Below, in pieces: positions 37,555 to 49,940 of a stretch of DNA of 64,000 nucleotides. The stretch comes from Serilophus lunatus. Its lineage: Eukaryota; Chordata; Aves; Passeriformes; Eurylaimidae. The notes beneath the pieces were generated by a model. It had not been told where the DNA came from. It saw only the letters and a list, made by a program, of their open reading frames with translations, and did not search any database. The DNA lies in assembly GCA_013399895.1 (NCBI GenBank), contig VXBA01005475.1:118037-182036 (forward strand). The letters run 5' to 3'. The stretch's first letter is position 1, and every line of letters begins with the position of its first letter. The position numbers and the translations under genes are program-made.

Positions 37555-37564
37555 ACGATAAAAA
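37555..37564. repeat. Candidate right target-site duplication
   Basis: ACGATAAAAA, partner of 36219-36228 with one mismatch. See that entry. Confidence 0.3.
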
Positions 37565-40500
37565 GTGGTTCAAACCACTGTACCACAAGACATCCACAAA
37601 AATTCTTCTCAGACTCTCTTTTGTATCCTTCCTCCCACTGAGAAGGGATATATGTTGCAGGAAAAAGCCATGAGGTTAATACACGGATGCCACAAGTCTT
37701 GAAACCTTAACAGTTTGGGAATTTGGAAAAGAAATATCTTTTCTAAATGAGCTGCAGAAGTTCTGCTGATCCCATAGAGATCGGCAGAGAAGCAACTGAT
37801 TCTCTTCTATAAAGAGAGAACAAAGGCAGCCCCCATTCTCAGTAGGGACTTGAGAAGGATAGCAACAAGTTTTCCTTTCCTGTGTACCAGCAACAGCACG
37901 TCAATCCTCACTACTTAAAAAAAAACAACAAAACCAGCCATAGGAATGTTTACATTAAGCACACGTGCCTTAGTTTCAGGATTGGCTTTTTGTTAACTAC
38001 TGCCCTCTTCTATTTGGGAATACCACTAGCACTACGATTATAAACACTGTTTTCCTGGTAGGACTCAGACAAGACACTTATACTGATCTGTATACGCAGA
38101 ATAAAATGGTTCTTAAATTTGTATTTTACAATACTAATTATCAAGGGGTAAAGACTCCCAATACAAGCCTAGCGGACTGTAAGCTTTCCTGTGTCAAATT
38201 ATTCCTAAGAAAAAAAGAATTAAAAAATAATAACAATTACAGTAATAAGTCCTACTACATTGTATAATAGTAAAGCTAAGCTTCCTAATGCAAAGTGCTG
38301 TAATGCTGTCCCAAGCCAGCAGACAAAAAGCTGCATTAATCTCCACCATTACACATGGGCTTGTTAAACTGCAGAAGAGTAAAAACAAAAAGATCATGTT
38401 ATTATCACTCAGCGCTGCCACTGAGAGCCCAGTGGGGAGCCATGACACCTTGCATGAACCACACTTATTTCACAGTGCTGCTGTTGGCAAGACCCTGTGA
38501 AGAGCATCCGAAGCAAGTGGTGCAGTTATTCATGAGCTAAATGGATGCCAGAAACACCACATAAAAGATAAAGGGATAGCAAAAGAAATTTGCACCTCTG
38601 TTTATCTCTGACAGAACTAGTAGGTGGAAGAGACGGATCTGTTACTCTCCATCCTGATGTCTGCATTGGCACAGAGATTTTGGCCAAACCACGAAACAGC
38701 TTCTGCTCTCACATCACTCTAAAACTGGGCTTGAAAACATTCTCACTGCCAGAAGAGAGAAAAGGGAGCTAAGGACTTTTCCTTCATCTTCATGGATCAA
38801 TACACACATCCTCTAAAGACTGAAAAAGATAAACAGTATAAAATGGAGCAAAGTCATTATACAGGATATATCCTTAAAGCACATAGTGGAGAGACTTTGT
38901 GTAACAATGACCTAGACAGATATTAATGTAGCAGGTGTTGCATACATCTGGGAGACAGATAAAGTACTATTAATCTCAAAGAAAAATAATGCTGTGCAAT
39001 AATGTGACATCTGGCCATGCACAATAAAAATACTGTAAAACATTTATTCTTCCCTATTTGCTAAGTAAGCAATGACTCTTTTAATTATTCACATCAAATC
39101 CATGCTCAAAAGATGACAATGAGAACATTTGAAACATTTGGGAAATGCTTACATCTGTACTTTATACTTGGTAAAAAAGGATATTAGTGCTTGCGGACCT
39201 GATTCTGTCCATGTTTATCAAGTTTCTCCCCTTGAAGTCAATGGCTATCTGTGCACAGGAGAGAGCACATTTGGGTAAGTATAATTCTAAAAGTGAAAAT
39301 GAAGTTCAACTCATGTCTCTCCGAATCATGTTTGATTCTGGCTTTGTTCTTTTGTTCTACTCTTTGTCATTTCTGTACTTTTTTTTTTGCCTGTCCTTAA
39401 TCCATTCAAAATAGAGATGGTCTTAATATATCTTAAAAAAATAAAAATCACAAGACGCAATTGTTCTTTTCAACTGCACACAGCAAGTGCCTATGTGGAA
39501 TTAAGCATCTTTGTGTAGCAAGAACTTAAGCATTGACTATTTTGAGGACAGAAGCAGTTTTAATTTTTCTTAGACCAAGGTAAAAAACCCCCAACCAACC
39601 AACAACACCAAATAACCCCACACCACCAAAACCAAGTCAAACAAAGCCCACACAGAAAAACACTCCAATACTCCAACCCTAATAAAGTTAAAATGCCTTT
39701 CTGAACTAGTCTGAACTCCACTAATAGCCAAATATGTTATATTAATGGGTGTTCATTTAAAAATAACAATTGGGTTATTTAAACAGCCTTGAACAGAATT
39801 CAAATTACTTGTTATAGTTTATAATGCGCTCCTTGCTGTATTTTCTACTGTATTTCTGAATGCTGACAAAATTCTGCTTAACATTTTCTGTAAGTCAATA
39901 TATTTCATCAGTTTCAGGAAGAAATAGAAACCTCATACTCTCACAAGGGTATTTTTGGAAGATACATATTTTATTTGTATGAAACTGTTACACATACTGT
40001 TTCATTCTGAAGTAAAGCTAGTACTGTCACACTAGCAGTTAACCATTAAGCCCACTACCTCTTCTGTTAAAGTCAGAGTGAAATTTAATAGATTTACCAT
40101 AAGGAAGGGTGCAGAAAGCAAACTGTCAGCAAACTGGACTGAATTTTGTCCTGATTACTTCAGCTTGGGATTTTTCAAGACCCCTTACATAATGCTCTTT
40201 TATTTCACCTGACATTGCAATTTCTCTTTCAAGCATGATTTATATAAATTGAGAAAGCATCTTCAGTTCCCCTTTCTGAAAGCCTTATCTTCAAGACAGC
40301 ATTTCCACCCCCAGCTTCAGTGATGGTTCTTGACCCAGACCATGGTGCAAAGCTGGTCCCTACAGCTCTCCAAAGACTCAACTCATTCAGACCACGTAGC
40401 CCAATAGGACAATAAAACCCACATCTCTCTTGACAAAATCCAAACTGGCTCAAGAAAAGCTAAACACCATTTAAATTACTTAATAATTTATCCACTGCTT

Positions 40501-42484
40501 AGGAACGAAGCTTTAATGCTTTAGCCAAAGCCCTCAGAGAATAGTGCAAGAGGCAACAAAGAGAACAAGAGTTTGACTTATTGACTAGCAGGTAGCTGCT
40601 CAAGGTCCACCAATAAAAGTTACATAAGACTTTGAGACTTCTGCCTAGAGCCAGCAGGAGGCCACAGTCATTTTGTTTTCCAAATTCTCTGAAATAAATA
40701 CCAGAAAAAACCCCAAGCCAAATCAAACCAAACCCATCCACAATCTTTTTCTGTGGATTTTAAGAGTCTGAGAATCTGAGAATCTAAACAGAATGATGAT
40801 GTTGGCAGCACCTGAAAAAAAAAGGATTCTATGAGCAAAGAGTGCTTGAGTAACCAAAATAAAATTGAGCCAATGTCTCATCTCTCCAGGCAAATATGGA
40901 TCACTGATGCACCAAAAACATGATTTGCAGGCTGGAAGAGGTAGTCTAGGGTGAAAACAACTTATTTCTTGTGATAAATAGTCCAAAGTACTTTTTCCAA
41001 ATCCCAGAGCAGCACTGTCTTTAAGGCAGGCTTCTAATTAGCCACACATAATTGAAATATGCAGCTGTTAAAACAGAGTACAAAAATGAGCACAAGAATG
41101 ATTTTATACTTGCATGTGCATTTCTCTCTTAGTTATGAGATGGTCTATTTCTGAACTCCTAGTTCACTAAAGAGCTGTTACTACTGCAACTGAGGGGAAA
41201 AAAAATACTGAAGCATCATTATTATCTGTTCCATTTCAATTTATAAGTGTAAATTATTAAAAAACAAAGAAACAAAAAAAGTGTCAGTTTTGTTCATCAG
41301 ACTCTTACAAGAATTAAATAATTTCAAAATCATTTAAAGGTGCTTAGGTTACATTGGCCATCAATCTCCAGAGAAAACATAATCACAAACTGCCATTATA
41401 TTTTCAGGGAAACCACGATTTAAAAGACTGACACGTGTTATCTTGGAATGAGCTGGACATAAGCACACAGAGGACCACGTGCAATAAAATGCAACAAGTT
41501 ATAAAATTATGTTGATAAACTCTCCATTTTTCATAACAGGTACTATCATTTCCCAACAAACTTTTCAAACCACTGAAATTTTACTGAATACCCACAAAAG
41601 TAACAAGGCTCAGTCTTAAGAAGCAACAAAATAATCACAGTTCCATAGAAACAGGGAAATAGACTTGAAGGTAGATACAAAGTATGACATATTAACAAGC
41701 ACTACCAAGAGTAGGATGCCAGGATATGTAGATATAGCAGCATACTGATACAGCAGATACACACGGGGTATCATTTTCTATTGCTAGTAAATCTATACTC
41801 TGTGAGTCAAAACTGATACAAATTACCCTAAATACAATTCTCTGTCATCAAAAACTAAAAAAAACCAGTGGTATACTACATAACACATCAAGGCTTGGAA
41901 AAGAAAAAACTTTAAAATCTGAACTTGTAGGAGTCTAGGTTGTTAAAAATCAGAAGATACTCAGTAATCTGCAACAGCTGGGTTTTATAAAGGCTGTCTA
42001 GTTTTTACTGCAATCTCAGGAAGTGATCTTTGTTTCTAAGTCACAGATTTGGAGAAAAACAGGCTAGAAATGTCAATTCCTATTTTTTTTCCTTCCTCTT
42101 TAAAATATAAACAAATGCTCTCTTGCTCTTCATAGCATAGTTAAGACATTTGAAATTAATAAAGTTCAATTAGCACATCTGAGAAGCCTAAATTAAGTTT
42201 CAGACGTGTCAGTCAGATAAGTAGCTATAGCTGCAGGAGAGATACGCTTACTCTCAAATTGCAAAATAAAGCACTGCCACACTTCAAGGGTGCTGGAAAC
42301 TTGTGTTCTACACACATGGAAGAGCTTAAGCCTCATGAGTCCAGTTGTTTATACTATCCTTAAGAATCAAAGTGGCATGTACCTTTCTCAGTATTTGGAT
42401 ATTCAGGTATTACCAAGTAGTGAAATACCCACTAAGTCTGTCCTGATTGCAGGATCAGATTTAGGAACAAGTTCTGAAGTTATG
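37565..42484. other. AT-rich unique sequence
   Basis: No gene recognised. AGTGGTT-CA-AACCACT at 37564-37579 is a small palindrome. The 70-codon plus frame at 38288-38500 is moderately protein-like (SQASRQKAALIST) but has no splice context. An A/C-rich tract lies at 39581-39668. Confidence 0.5.
39581..39668. repeat. A/C-rich low-complexity tract
   Basis: About 90 bases made of A runs, C runs, CCAA and ACC units with almost no T or G. It mirrors the T/G-rich tracts elsewhere. Confidence 0.8.
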
Positions 42485-42780
42485 ACCCCTATACTTGGCA
42501 CTGGTGAGGACACACCTGCATCCAGTCCTGGCCTTCTCACTACAAGAAAGACACTGAAGTGCTGGAGCATGTTCAGAGAAGGGCAACAGAGCTGGTGAAG
42601 GGTCTGGAGCACAAGTTGCCATAAGGAGCAGCTGGGGGAGCTGAGATTGTTTAATCAGGAGAAAAGGAGGCTGAGGGGAGACTTTATCACTCGCCACCTG
42701 AAAGGAAGTTGTAGCCTCTTGTCCCAAGTAACAAAGAGCACAAGAGCAAATGGCTTCAAGTTGGGACAGGTGATGTTTAG

Positions 42781-42785
<5 letters not shown>

Positions 42786-42820
<35 letters not shown>
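42786..42820. repeat. (AT)n microsatellite inside CR1
   Basis: Fourteen AT/TA units (42786-42813), one G, then three more TA units. It starts within the CR1 text GATTGAATAT, so it appears to have grown from the element's own ATAT. Confidence 0.95.
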
Positions 42821-42837
42821 GTAAAAAAAAAATCTTG

Positions 42838-42860
42838 TCTGATGCTTGTCAAGCATCAGA
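42838..42860. repeat. Perfect hairpin, 10-bp arms, 3-base loop
   Basis: TCTGATGCTT, loop GTC, AAGCATCAGA. The right arm is ordinary CR1 sequence (followed by ACAGGCT). The left arm is not what CR1 normally has here. Confidence 0.85.
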
Positions 42861-43040
42861 ACAGGCTACTCAGAGAAGTGACGGAGTCACCATCCCTGAA
42901 GGTATTTAAAAGACGTGTAGGTGTGCCACAATCCAATGGAGAGACATGGTTTAATGGTGGGCTCCACAGTGCTGAGCCAATGGTTGCACTTAATGATCTT
43001 AAAGGCCTTTTCCAGCCTAAATGATTCTACGATTTTATAA

Positions 43041-44240
43041 CAGAAATGCATTGTATAGAGCAATGCCTATGCTAAGATGCAGAGGTGCTTGCATATAAGT
43101 ATCTGAACAGAATGCCATCTTTTTAAGGCTACCTCACCAAAATTTTAGAAATTCATCACAAACATTTATTATAAAAAGAATCCCACCATTTGACACCAAA
43201 CTCTGTCTTCCTGTGTTCCTCAATATGACATAATACTCACCCTATGAAGAAGCTCACCTCTATAGCTTAGCAAACAACTGTAGCACAGAAAAAACCAACT
43301 CTGTTTTCAGCAAAATTCATTACCAGTTACACTATTTTAGCTTTCTTTCTAAAAACTCTCTTGCCACATTCACTATGCAATAAGTCAATTAGTCAAAATT
43401 TGCAACAGATAGATATGATCATTAGTATTCTTAGAGATTACAAACCAAAAGAACACACAAACAAAAGACCAAAAGTGAGAATCATCAATAGCTTACCTTC
43501 AGTAACTTTTACTGTATAAAGGAGCCTATTTAAAGTAGTCTCAGTTTTACTTTTGAGGAGTAGATAGAAGCAAAAACCTAGAAACAGTGATAAAAGGCAA
43601 TCAAATGTTATGATCTGCCTTCTGGTGTTAGTTTTGAGGAATATTTCCGTAGCAAGATGGAAATCCAATAGTTCAAGGATTTCAGATGGGGAAAGAACCA
43701 GGCCCTTAGAGCTGCACACAAGATTTTTGTCATAATTTTAAATTTGATACAATTCTTACATTCCATCACCATGAAATGAAAACAAATGAAACTAGGGTTT
43801 ATTGTATCTATAAATATTGTTTCTCTTGGAATCATCCCAAAATCAGAGGTAATAGAAGCAACAACATCAGAAATTTAACCAGTGGTATTACCTTTGGTAA
43901 TTTAAGTAGAAACAGATGAGCTTCAAGTGTTTTTTCAAAAAGCACAAAATATGTAACCAGCACATTAACTACTAGTAAGTAACTGAGAACAATTTAAATA
44001 ATAAATTCTGAAATGCATTAGTTCAGTAATGAATTCACTAGTGAGGCCATACTACACTATCATTTGATCTGATCTCCATAATAGAATGGTTTGCCAGTCT
44101 GACTATTTATGTATTTTATATTTATATATAGCATTCAAGAAGCACATTAAGACTACTGTAATGTGATAGTTTTATTCCCATGATGCACTACAACCAGTGT
44201 TAAAAGTCTGAACTCATTTCTAAAATCAATTTGTTCAATA
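43041..44240. other. AT-rich unique sequence
   Basis: No gene or repeat family recognised. Confidence 0.5.
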
Positions 44241-44468
44241 TTAGCTACCACCTCCAACTCTCTTTGTTTTACTTGCTACAAAATTAAAAAGCCCTCCAAC
44301 AGAAGCCTCTTTCCTGTGAGGTACTAGCAGTCTGCAATCAATCTGCTTCATCTGGCAAAGGAAAACAGCTTGAGCTTTTTTATTATCTTCTGCAGGTGTC
44401 TTTTCTAGATCACGATTCACTCCAGTAAGACACTGCTCAATACACCTGTAGCACCTCATCTGATTGCA
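44241..44468 (-). other. Possible exon or retrocopy fragment, unknown protein
   Basis: I do not recognise the product. The minus-strand frame is open from an acceptor-like CTCATCAG at 44469 (first bases TGC AAT CAG ATG) to a TAA at 44241-44243, 75 codons. It reads like a protein, with cysteines and mixed charge: RCYRCIEQCLTGVNRDLEKT, AEDNKKAQAVFLCQMKQIDC and VGGLFNFVASKTKRVGGGS. A weak donor (GCAA|GTAAAA) lies inside the frame. The upstream sequence is A-rich, not pyrimidine-rich, on that strand, which weakens the acceptor. Alternatives are a last exon, a retrocopy remnant or chance. Confidence 0.25.
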
Positions 44469-47304
44469 CTGATGAGTAAGGATCCTTAAACTTTTTTTTT
44501 TTAATTATTTTTTTTTTGGGGAGGAGATTATTCACCTAATTTTACCTAATGCATCCCATGTGATTTCATTGGGACAGACTCATCCTCCCTCAATTTTTAT
44601 TAATCCCTAAATTCTGCTCTTGCCTAAAATTGACAACAGATTTTCTCAGCACTTGTATGACTGGCTTCATAAATAAAATTTTATTGGTAAACCAAATTAC
44701 TAGTCTCTAATTATATTTCCTCATCACTTTATTCAAAGTGAGCACATCCAGTTAAGAATATATGCTACTTTTTTTTTTTTTTTTTTAAGAGAAGATTTTT
44801 TTTTCAGGCTTTTAATTCTGCAACATTCTTAAGGTCCTCTTTAGGCAGGTCATGTAACTGATTTATATGCAGTACAATTTCTGTAGACTAAATATTTTTC
44901 TTGATCATGAACTATAAATGCTGTTAAAACAACGAATTCCCTAGAAGATTACATAATTTGGGGCAATTCCACTGGTTTCAATCATGTAATGAGTCTCACT
45001 GATGTCAACAGAATTTTTTGAGAGTAATTATGACCAGGATTTGATTGCTTTGACAAAAGTAAAAAGATTTTCTGTACCTTGATGGGTAGGGACAATGGTC
45101 CTAGGTCAAACAAAAATCCCCTAAATAACCATATCTTACAGCAGAAGCTTCCATATCCCTGCAAAACTCCTGAGAAACTTCTTTCAAATTTAATCTGTAT
45201 TGATGACTCCAAGTTTGATACACCACTTTCCGTTTAAAGGCGTACATCACTATTTACTACAACCACTTTAAGTCTGTTGAGTTGTCTGCAGGGCTGCAGT
45301 CCAGAAGATTTCCTAGGAATATTTCTATCTAAAATACATGAACATGTCCAGGTATTTTTGGCACACCTATATGGAGAAAGACAAAACACAAAGCACATTT
45401 CATGTCTATTACAAGGTGCAGCAGGAGCAATTACTAACCTACTGCCCTCATCACCACGAGCTGCAGATTATTGGCAGTGACATGGCTTGATACATAGTCT
45501 GGTTGGCAATACTTCGTCATGTTCTACAGGTTTAACTGCTATAAAACAGTGTTTCTTCAAAAAAAATCTGATGTAGTTACTCTTAAAATATGGCTACATG
45601 ACAAGAAGTCAGTTAGGAGTAACTACTAAGAAAACCTGTTTCTGGAGCTTTTACCCTGTACCTATCTCCACTACTGAAGTCCTCCCTTCCCTCCCTCCCT
45701 GCTGGATTTTTGGTTTGGTTTGGTTTTTTGGAGGTAGAGTCGTTTTCGTTTTGCTTCTCTTATAAATGTAGTGTGTGCTTAATGCCATCTGGGCCTTTTC
45801 AAAACCTGGCAATGGTCAAGTGCACAATGCTGGGCAAGACTAAGAACTACAAAGGAACTGGAAAATCCACAATTTGTAGGCAACCAGAATCTCCTGGTAT
45901 AAGAAGCCTTGTCAAAGAAGCAGTATTTATCTTAGTGTATGCTCTGTGTGACATTAGAAACATCATGTATTCTTCCTCTTTGGAGAAATTACAAAATAAA
46001 GATTAACTAAGTTTTTACAAAAAAAAAAGGTTCCCAAACCAGTCCTGTCAATCATACAGTTGTGCCTAGTATTAAAGAACAAAAAAAAAAAAGAGAAGAC
46101 TATTATCACAGAGTAGAAAGACTTCAGAATGAAAATTAAAGGAGCAGTTAAGGTACCTGAATTCTTGGTAGCAGGAAGATCTTTCAGGGCTTGATCTATA
46201 TGACCTGTCCTTCTCCACTTCTGACATTAGTAGTGCAGGACCAAATAGCTTCTCTAACCAAAACCAGTTTTTGGCACCCTCTAGAGGTTTTGCTCCCATA
46301 AAGAAACAACTCAGAACACAGATACTTGCAATTATTATAAAATTTGGAAGAGCTTATGACCCAGAACTAAAGCCTATACCCAGTGCAACCCACTACAAAA
46401 AGGCTTAAGCAAGAATGCAAAACTAATACATTTGAGAATCAATTCTGGTTTCATTCTTTATGATCAGGTTGCTCATCTCAGTCCGTTAGCCCAGGACCTC
46501 TGGGTCTGTAGGAACAACTAGAAAAACAGATTGCAATTAATGCTCCACTGTTAAATGATAAGGAATCACCACATATCCATAGCTTTATGAAATTTAATGT
46601 TTCACTTAGTTTATGACAGCTAGCAAAATAATAGGTCATCCATCTATGCAAAACTGCAAAATAATATTCCAAACTTTTATTGTCACATGGATATATTTTT
46701 ATAAAGTGGAAATTAAATTTTGTCCACTGAATAAAAGCAGCATTAATCATCGAATTTGCCATCATTTGTCCAGACAATTCTCCCTTCCCATAAAACACTG
46801 TCCATACAAAATATGAAGGGAAAAGTAGTTTTATTACAAAACTGCCTTCTGACTTTCTGATCAAGTTGGTGTTAGGATGCCACTTCCTATACTACATAAT
46901 GAGAAACTACTTGTTCATATCTCAGTAGACCACGCTCTTCAAGTCCAACACAAATGTGGTTATAAATGGAGCATTAATTTTCTGCCATCTTCATTCCATG
47001 TCTAAAAATACAGGGTATTTCAAACAGATGTACACAACTTCCTCAAAACAAAGCAATAACTCATTTTAGATGCTTCATTATTAAAGAAAAAAAAATTCTG
47101 CCACTTGAATATTAAAGAGTAATTTCCTATCATCAATTTTATCACAGAAATTCAAATTCCAAATGTGAAGCATTTATTTTTATAATACTTTGAAATTGCA
47201 AGCCATTAATCCATAGCTTTCAAATATAGAGACCACTGGTCTTTTGTTGCAAGTATCTCGCCTTGGTTTTCTTGAGAAAGCACATGAAAAATAAAAAACA
47301 CAGA
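44469..47304. other. AT-rich unique sequence
   Basis: No gene recognised. It contains T runs near 44491-44518 and at 44769-44786 and a GGTTT-rich patch at about 45698-45735. A 128-codon minus-strand frame (46478-46864) is about as long as chance allows in AT-rich DNA of this size, and it has no exon context. Confidence 0.5.
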
Positions 47305-48272
47305 TCAGTGTCCAGGGTATCCCAGGAGCAACAGAAATAAAAGAGACGTGTTATATCCTCAGCCCAGTTCTCTTCAAAATCTTTATTAATGACTTGGACA
47401 CAGGTCTCAAAGGAATACTAAGCCAGTTTACTAACAAGGCTAAATTGAGAGGAGCTGTCAACTCCCTTAAGAGGCCCTGTGGAGACACCTTGACAAGATG
47501 GGCAATCATGAAGTATGAAGTTTCATACAGAGGGAATGTGCCAGATTCTGCACATGGGACGGGGCAACCCTGAATTTTCCTACAGGCTGGGGAATGAAAT
47601 GCTGGAAAGCAGTGCCATAGAAAGGGACCTGGGGGTCCTGGTTGAGGGCAAGTTGAATATGGGTCAGCAGTGACCTGGCAGCCAGGAGAGCCAACTGTGT
47701 CCTGGGGGCATAAGGCAAAGCATCGACAGTCAGCTGAGGGAGGAGATTGTCCCGCTCTGCTCTGCACTGGTGCGGACTCACCTTGAGTTTCAGGCACCAC
47801 ATTATAAAAAAGACATTAAGCTACTAGAGGCCACCCAAAGGAGGGCAACAAAGACGGTGAAGGGCCTTGAGGGGAAGCCATATGAGGAGAGACTAAGGTC
47901 ATTTGGTCTGTTCAGCCTGGAAAAGAGGAGACTGAGGAGAGGCTTCATTGCAGTTTGCAACTTCCTTATGAGAATCAGCAAGACCAGGCACTGATATCTT
48001 CTCTCTGGTAACCAGTGACAGGACTCAGGGAAACGGCATGAAGCTGAGTCATGGGAGGTTTAGGTTAGGTATTAGAAGAAGGTTCTTCACCTAGAAGGTG
48101 GTTGGGCACTGGAACAGGCTCCCCAGGGAACCTTGACAGAGTTTAAGAAGCATTTGAACAATGTTCTCAGGCACATAGTGTGATTCTTGGAGTGTCCTGC
48201 ACAGGGCCAGGTGTTGGACTCAATGAACCTGATAAGCCCCTTCCAACTCAGAATGTTCTATGATTCTATACA
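47305..48272 (+). mobile_element. CR1 LINE, reverse transcriptase end through 3' tail
   Basis: The longest plus-strand CR1 here, nearly 970 bases. It starts in the reverse transcriptase domain: frames around 47360-47450 show a fragmentary version of the FINDLDTGLKG-type block and FTNKAKL where the family has the catalytic FADDTKL. It then covers the connecting region (GACCTGGGGGTCCTGG at 47624), the ORF2 C-terminus (GAGGAGAGACTAAGG at 47883; GGGAGGTTTAGGTTAGG at 48052), the 3' UTR and the tail TTCTATGATTCTATA. Multiple frameshifts make it dead. Confidence 0.93.
47428..47448 (+). pseudogene. Destroyed reverse transcriptase active-site motif
   Basis: The codons read F-T-N-K-A-K-L where active CR1 reverse transcriptase has F-A-D-D-T-K-L. 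Both catalytic aspartates are lost, so this copy could not support reverse transcription even without its frameshifts. Confidence 0.6.
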
Positions 48273-49039
48273 TATACTTCTCCAGTTCCAGTATCAGACT
48301 AATTTGAGACATACACATGACTTTTTTTGAATTAGACTCTTGTATCAGTGACTGGTGAAATGAAATGAAGACCAATTGCTAACAAAATCACAGTATCTGC
48401 TTTGGAGAAAACTGTAATGAGACTCTCGAAATATCCTGCTGATGGCTCCTCAGGGATCCAGCTCTACCTACTGTGAATTCTGAATTTCAGGAGACTAGCT
48501 CTTGAATATAGAAGAGGCGGTCTCAGGCAAGGCTGAACGGTGCTGCACAGACACCCTTACTGCAGGCATTTGGGCCATAATAGAAATCATGCAAAGCTCC
48601 TTTACATCCTGCGATGTCTAAGTTTTCAGGCAGCATCAGAGTATTCTTTCACCATCTCCCGCATGCTGGAAAAGGCACGGTAACTAATTCAAGCAACATC
48701 CTTAGGATGACCACCACATTAAATGTACAATCTGATGACCACACAAAGACCCACTTTTGCAGAGAAATCAGTTGTCTACCATGTTAAAAGTCAATGGAAA
48801 CCCATCAGGCCCACACCTAAGACTCTTCCCTGGTTCCAAAAAGCTTCCATTGCCAGTTTCAAGCCTTGTTCCTCATTCAGTAGTAAGTCACAGTTAAACT
48901 GATACTGTAGTCCACTAATATTTGAATTTGAGACAATCCAGATGTCAAAGCATAACTAAAGAATAGCTGTGAATTATCTAGAAATCCAGCAGAACTGGGC
49001 ACAGTTGTCCAGAGATAGCTTCATCAGTATAGAATGAAG
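48273..49039. other. Unique sequence between two CR1 copies
   Basis: No gene recognised. The part around 48430-48680 is slightly richer in GC and may be an old unrecognised repeat. Confidence 0.45.
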
Positions 49040-49940
49040 AAAGGGAAAAGTAGAAAGGGAAAGTCACTTTCCTCTGCAGCCCAGAAAGCTGTTGGATCTT
49101 CTTTACCATGAGAACACACTGCTGCCTTCATGTTCCACTTGTCTATCAGGAATTTCAGATCCTTCTCTGCAAAGCTACTTTCCAGCCAGTTGGCCCCAGC
49201 ATACACTGATGCAAGAGGTTATTCCAACCCAGGCGCAAAACTTGGCATTTTGCCTTCATTGAACTTCACAAGGTTCCTGTCAGCTCTTTTCTCCAACCTG
49301 GTAACATGTTCCTGAATGGCAGCACAGTCCTTTGGTATCAAAATCTCCATTTTATATCATCTGCAAACTTGCTGAGTGTAACTCAGTGTCCCATTACTGA
49401 GATCAGGAACAAAGATGATCAGCAATACAGGGCACCTCAGCAACCCCCAGGGTATACTGAGGGTATACTCCTCTCCAGCTGGATTTCACATTGCTGAGGA
49501 CAACTCTTGAGTGCAGCAGTTCTGACAGTTTTCAGTCCTTGTCACTGTTTACTTATCCATACTTTAAGAGCTTGTCAATGATCATGTTGTGAGAGACTGC
49601 CAAAAGTTTCCCATAAAGTCATGATAAATGACATTCGTTCTTCTTTCTTCACCCACCATGAAGATAATACTCACCATAGAAGCCCGTTAGGCTGTTTAAG
49701 TATGTCTTCTCCTTCATAAATCGATTATGACTACTCCAAATCACCTTCTTGTCTCTCATATATTTAGAAAGTGTTTCCAGGAGGATTTGCTCCATCGCCT
49801 TCCCAAGGACTGAGGTGAGGCTGCCTTGTCTGTAGTTCCCCAGATCATCCTTCTTGAAGTCAGGAGTGATGTTCACTTTCCTCCAGTCCTCAGGAACCTT
49901 CCTTGATCGCCATGACCTTTCAAAGATAATTATTAGAGAC
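49040..49940 (-). mobile_element. CR1 LINE, internal reverse transcriptase part
   Basis: Minus-strand CR1 lacking the 3' end. From 49940 downwards it encodes ERSWRSRKVPEDWRK, then NYRQGSLTSVLGKAMEQILLE, a KKVIWSSHNRFMKEKTYLN block, LSKFADD near 49356-49376, and GANWLESSFAEKDLKFLIDK near 49150-49200. That order is the reverse transcriptase domain followed by the connecting region. Frameshifts occur between about 49640 and 49380. It is an older and different section of CR1 from the 3' ends seen elsewhere, so the insertion has lost its 3' part by deletion or rearrangement. Confidence 0.9.
49356..49367 (-). pseudogene. CR1 reverse transcriptase catalytic box FADD, intact
   Basis: The minus-strand codons TTT GCA GAT GAT give F-A-D-D, the two-aspartate catalytic motif of the reverse transcriptase. 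The motif is preserved although the frame around it is broken, so the copy is still nonfunctional. Confidence 0.75.

Larger units (their letters stand above)
42485..43040 (+). mobile_element. CR1 LINE, 3' end, with internal rearranged patch
   Basis: Plus-strand CR1. It includes CTTGGCACTGGTGAGGACAC (42495), GTTCAGAGAAGGGCAACAGAG (42571), GGTCTGGAGCACAAG, an ORF2 C-terminal remnant, the 3' UTR with TTAATGATCTTAAAGGCC (about 42990) and the tail ATGATTCTACGATTTTA. Between about 42785 and 42860 normal CR1 text (the usual [15 protein letters not shown] coding block) is replaced by a TA microsatellite, an A run and a hairpin. Normal text resumes at AAGCATCAGAACAGGCT. Confidence 0.9.

Noticed and set aside
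37564..37580. AGTGGTTCAAACCACT, resembling a tRNA T-arm
   Set aside because: With a 7-base loop the stem does not pair correctly, and no acceptor, D or anticodon arms are present.
36229..42484. Search for retroviral internal genes next to the LTR-like block
   Set aside because: No gag, pol or env-like frames or a second LTR are visible on either side. If it is retroviral, only a solo LTR remains.
46478..46864. Minus-strand frame of 128 codons outside repeats
   Set aside because: About the maximum length expected by chance in AT-rich DNA of this size, random-looking composition and no splice context.
47351..47802. Minus-strand frames of 149 and 98 codons
   Set aside because: Antisense shadows of the plus-strand CR1 at 47305-48272.
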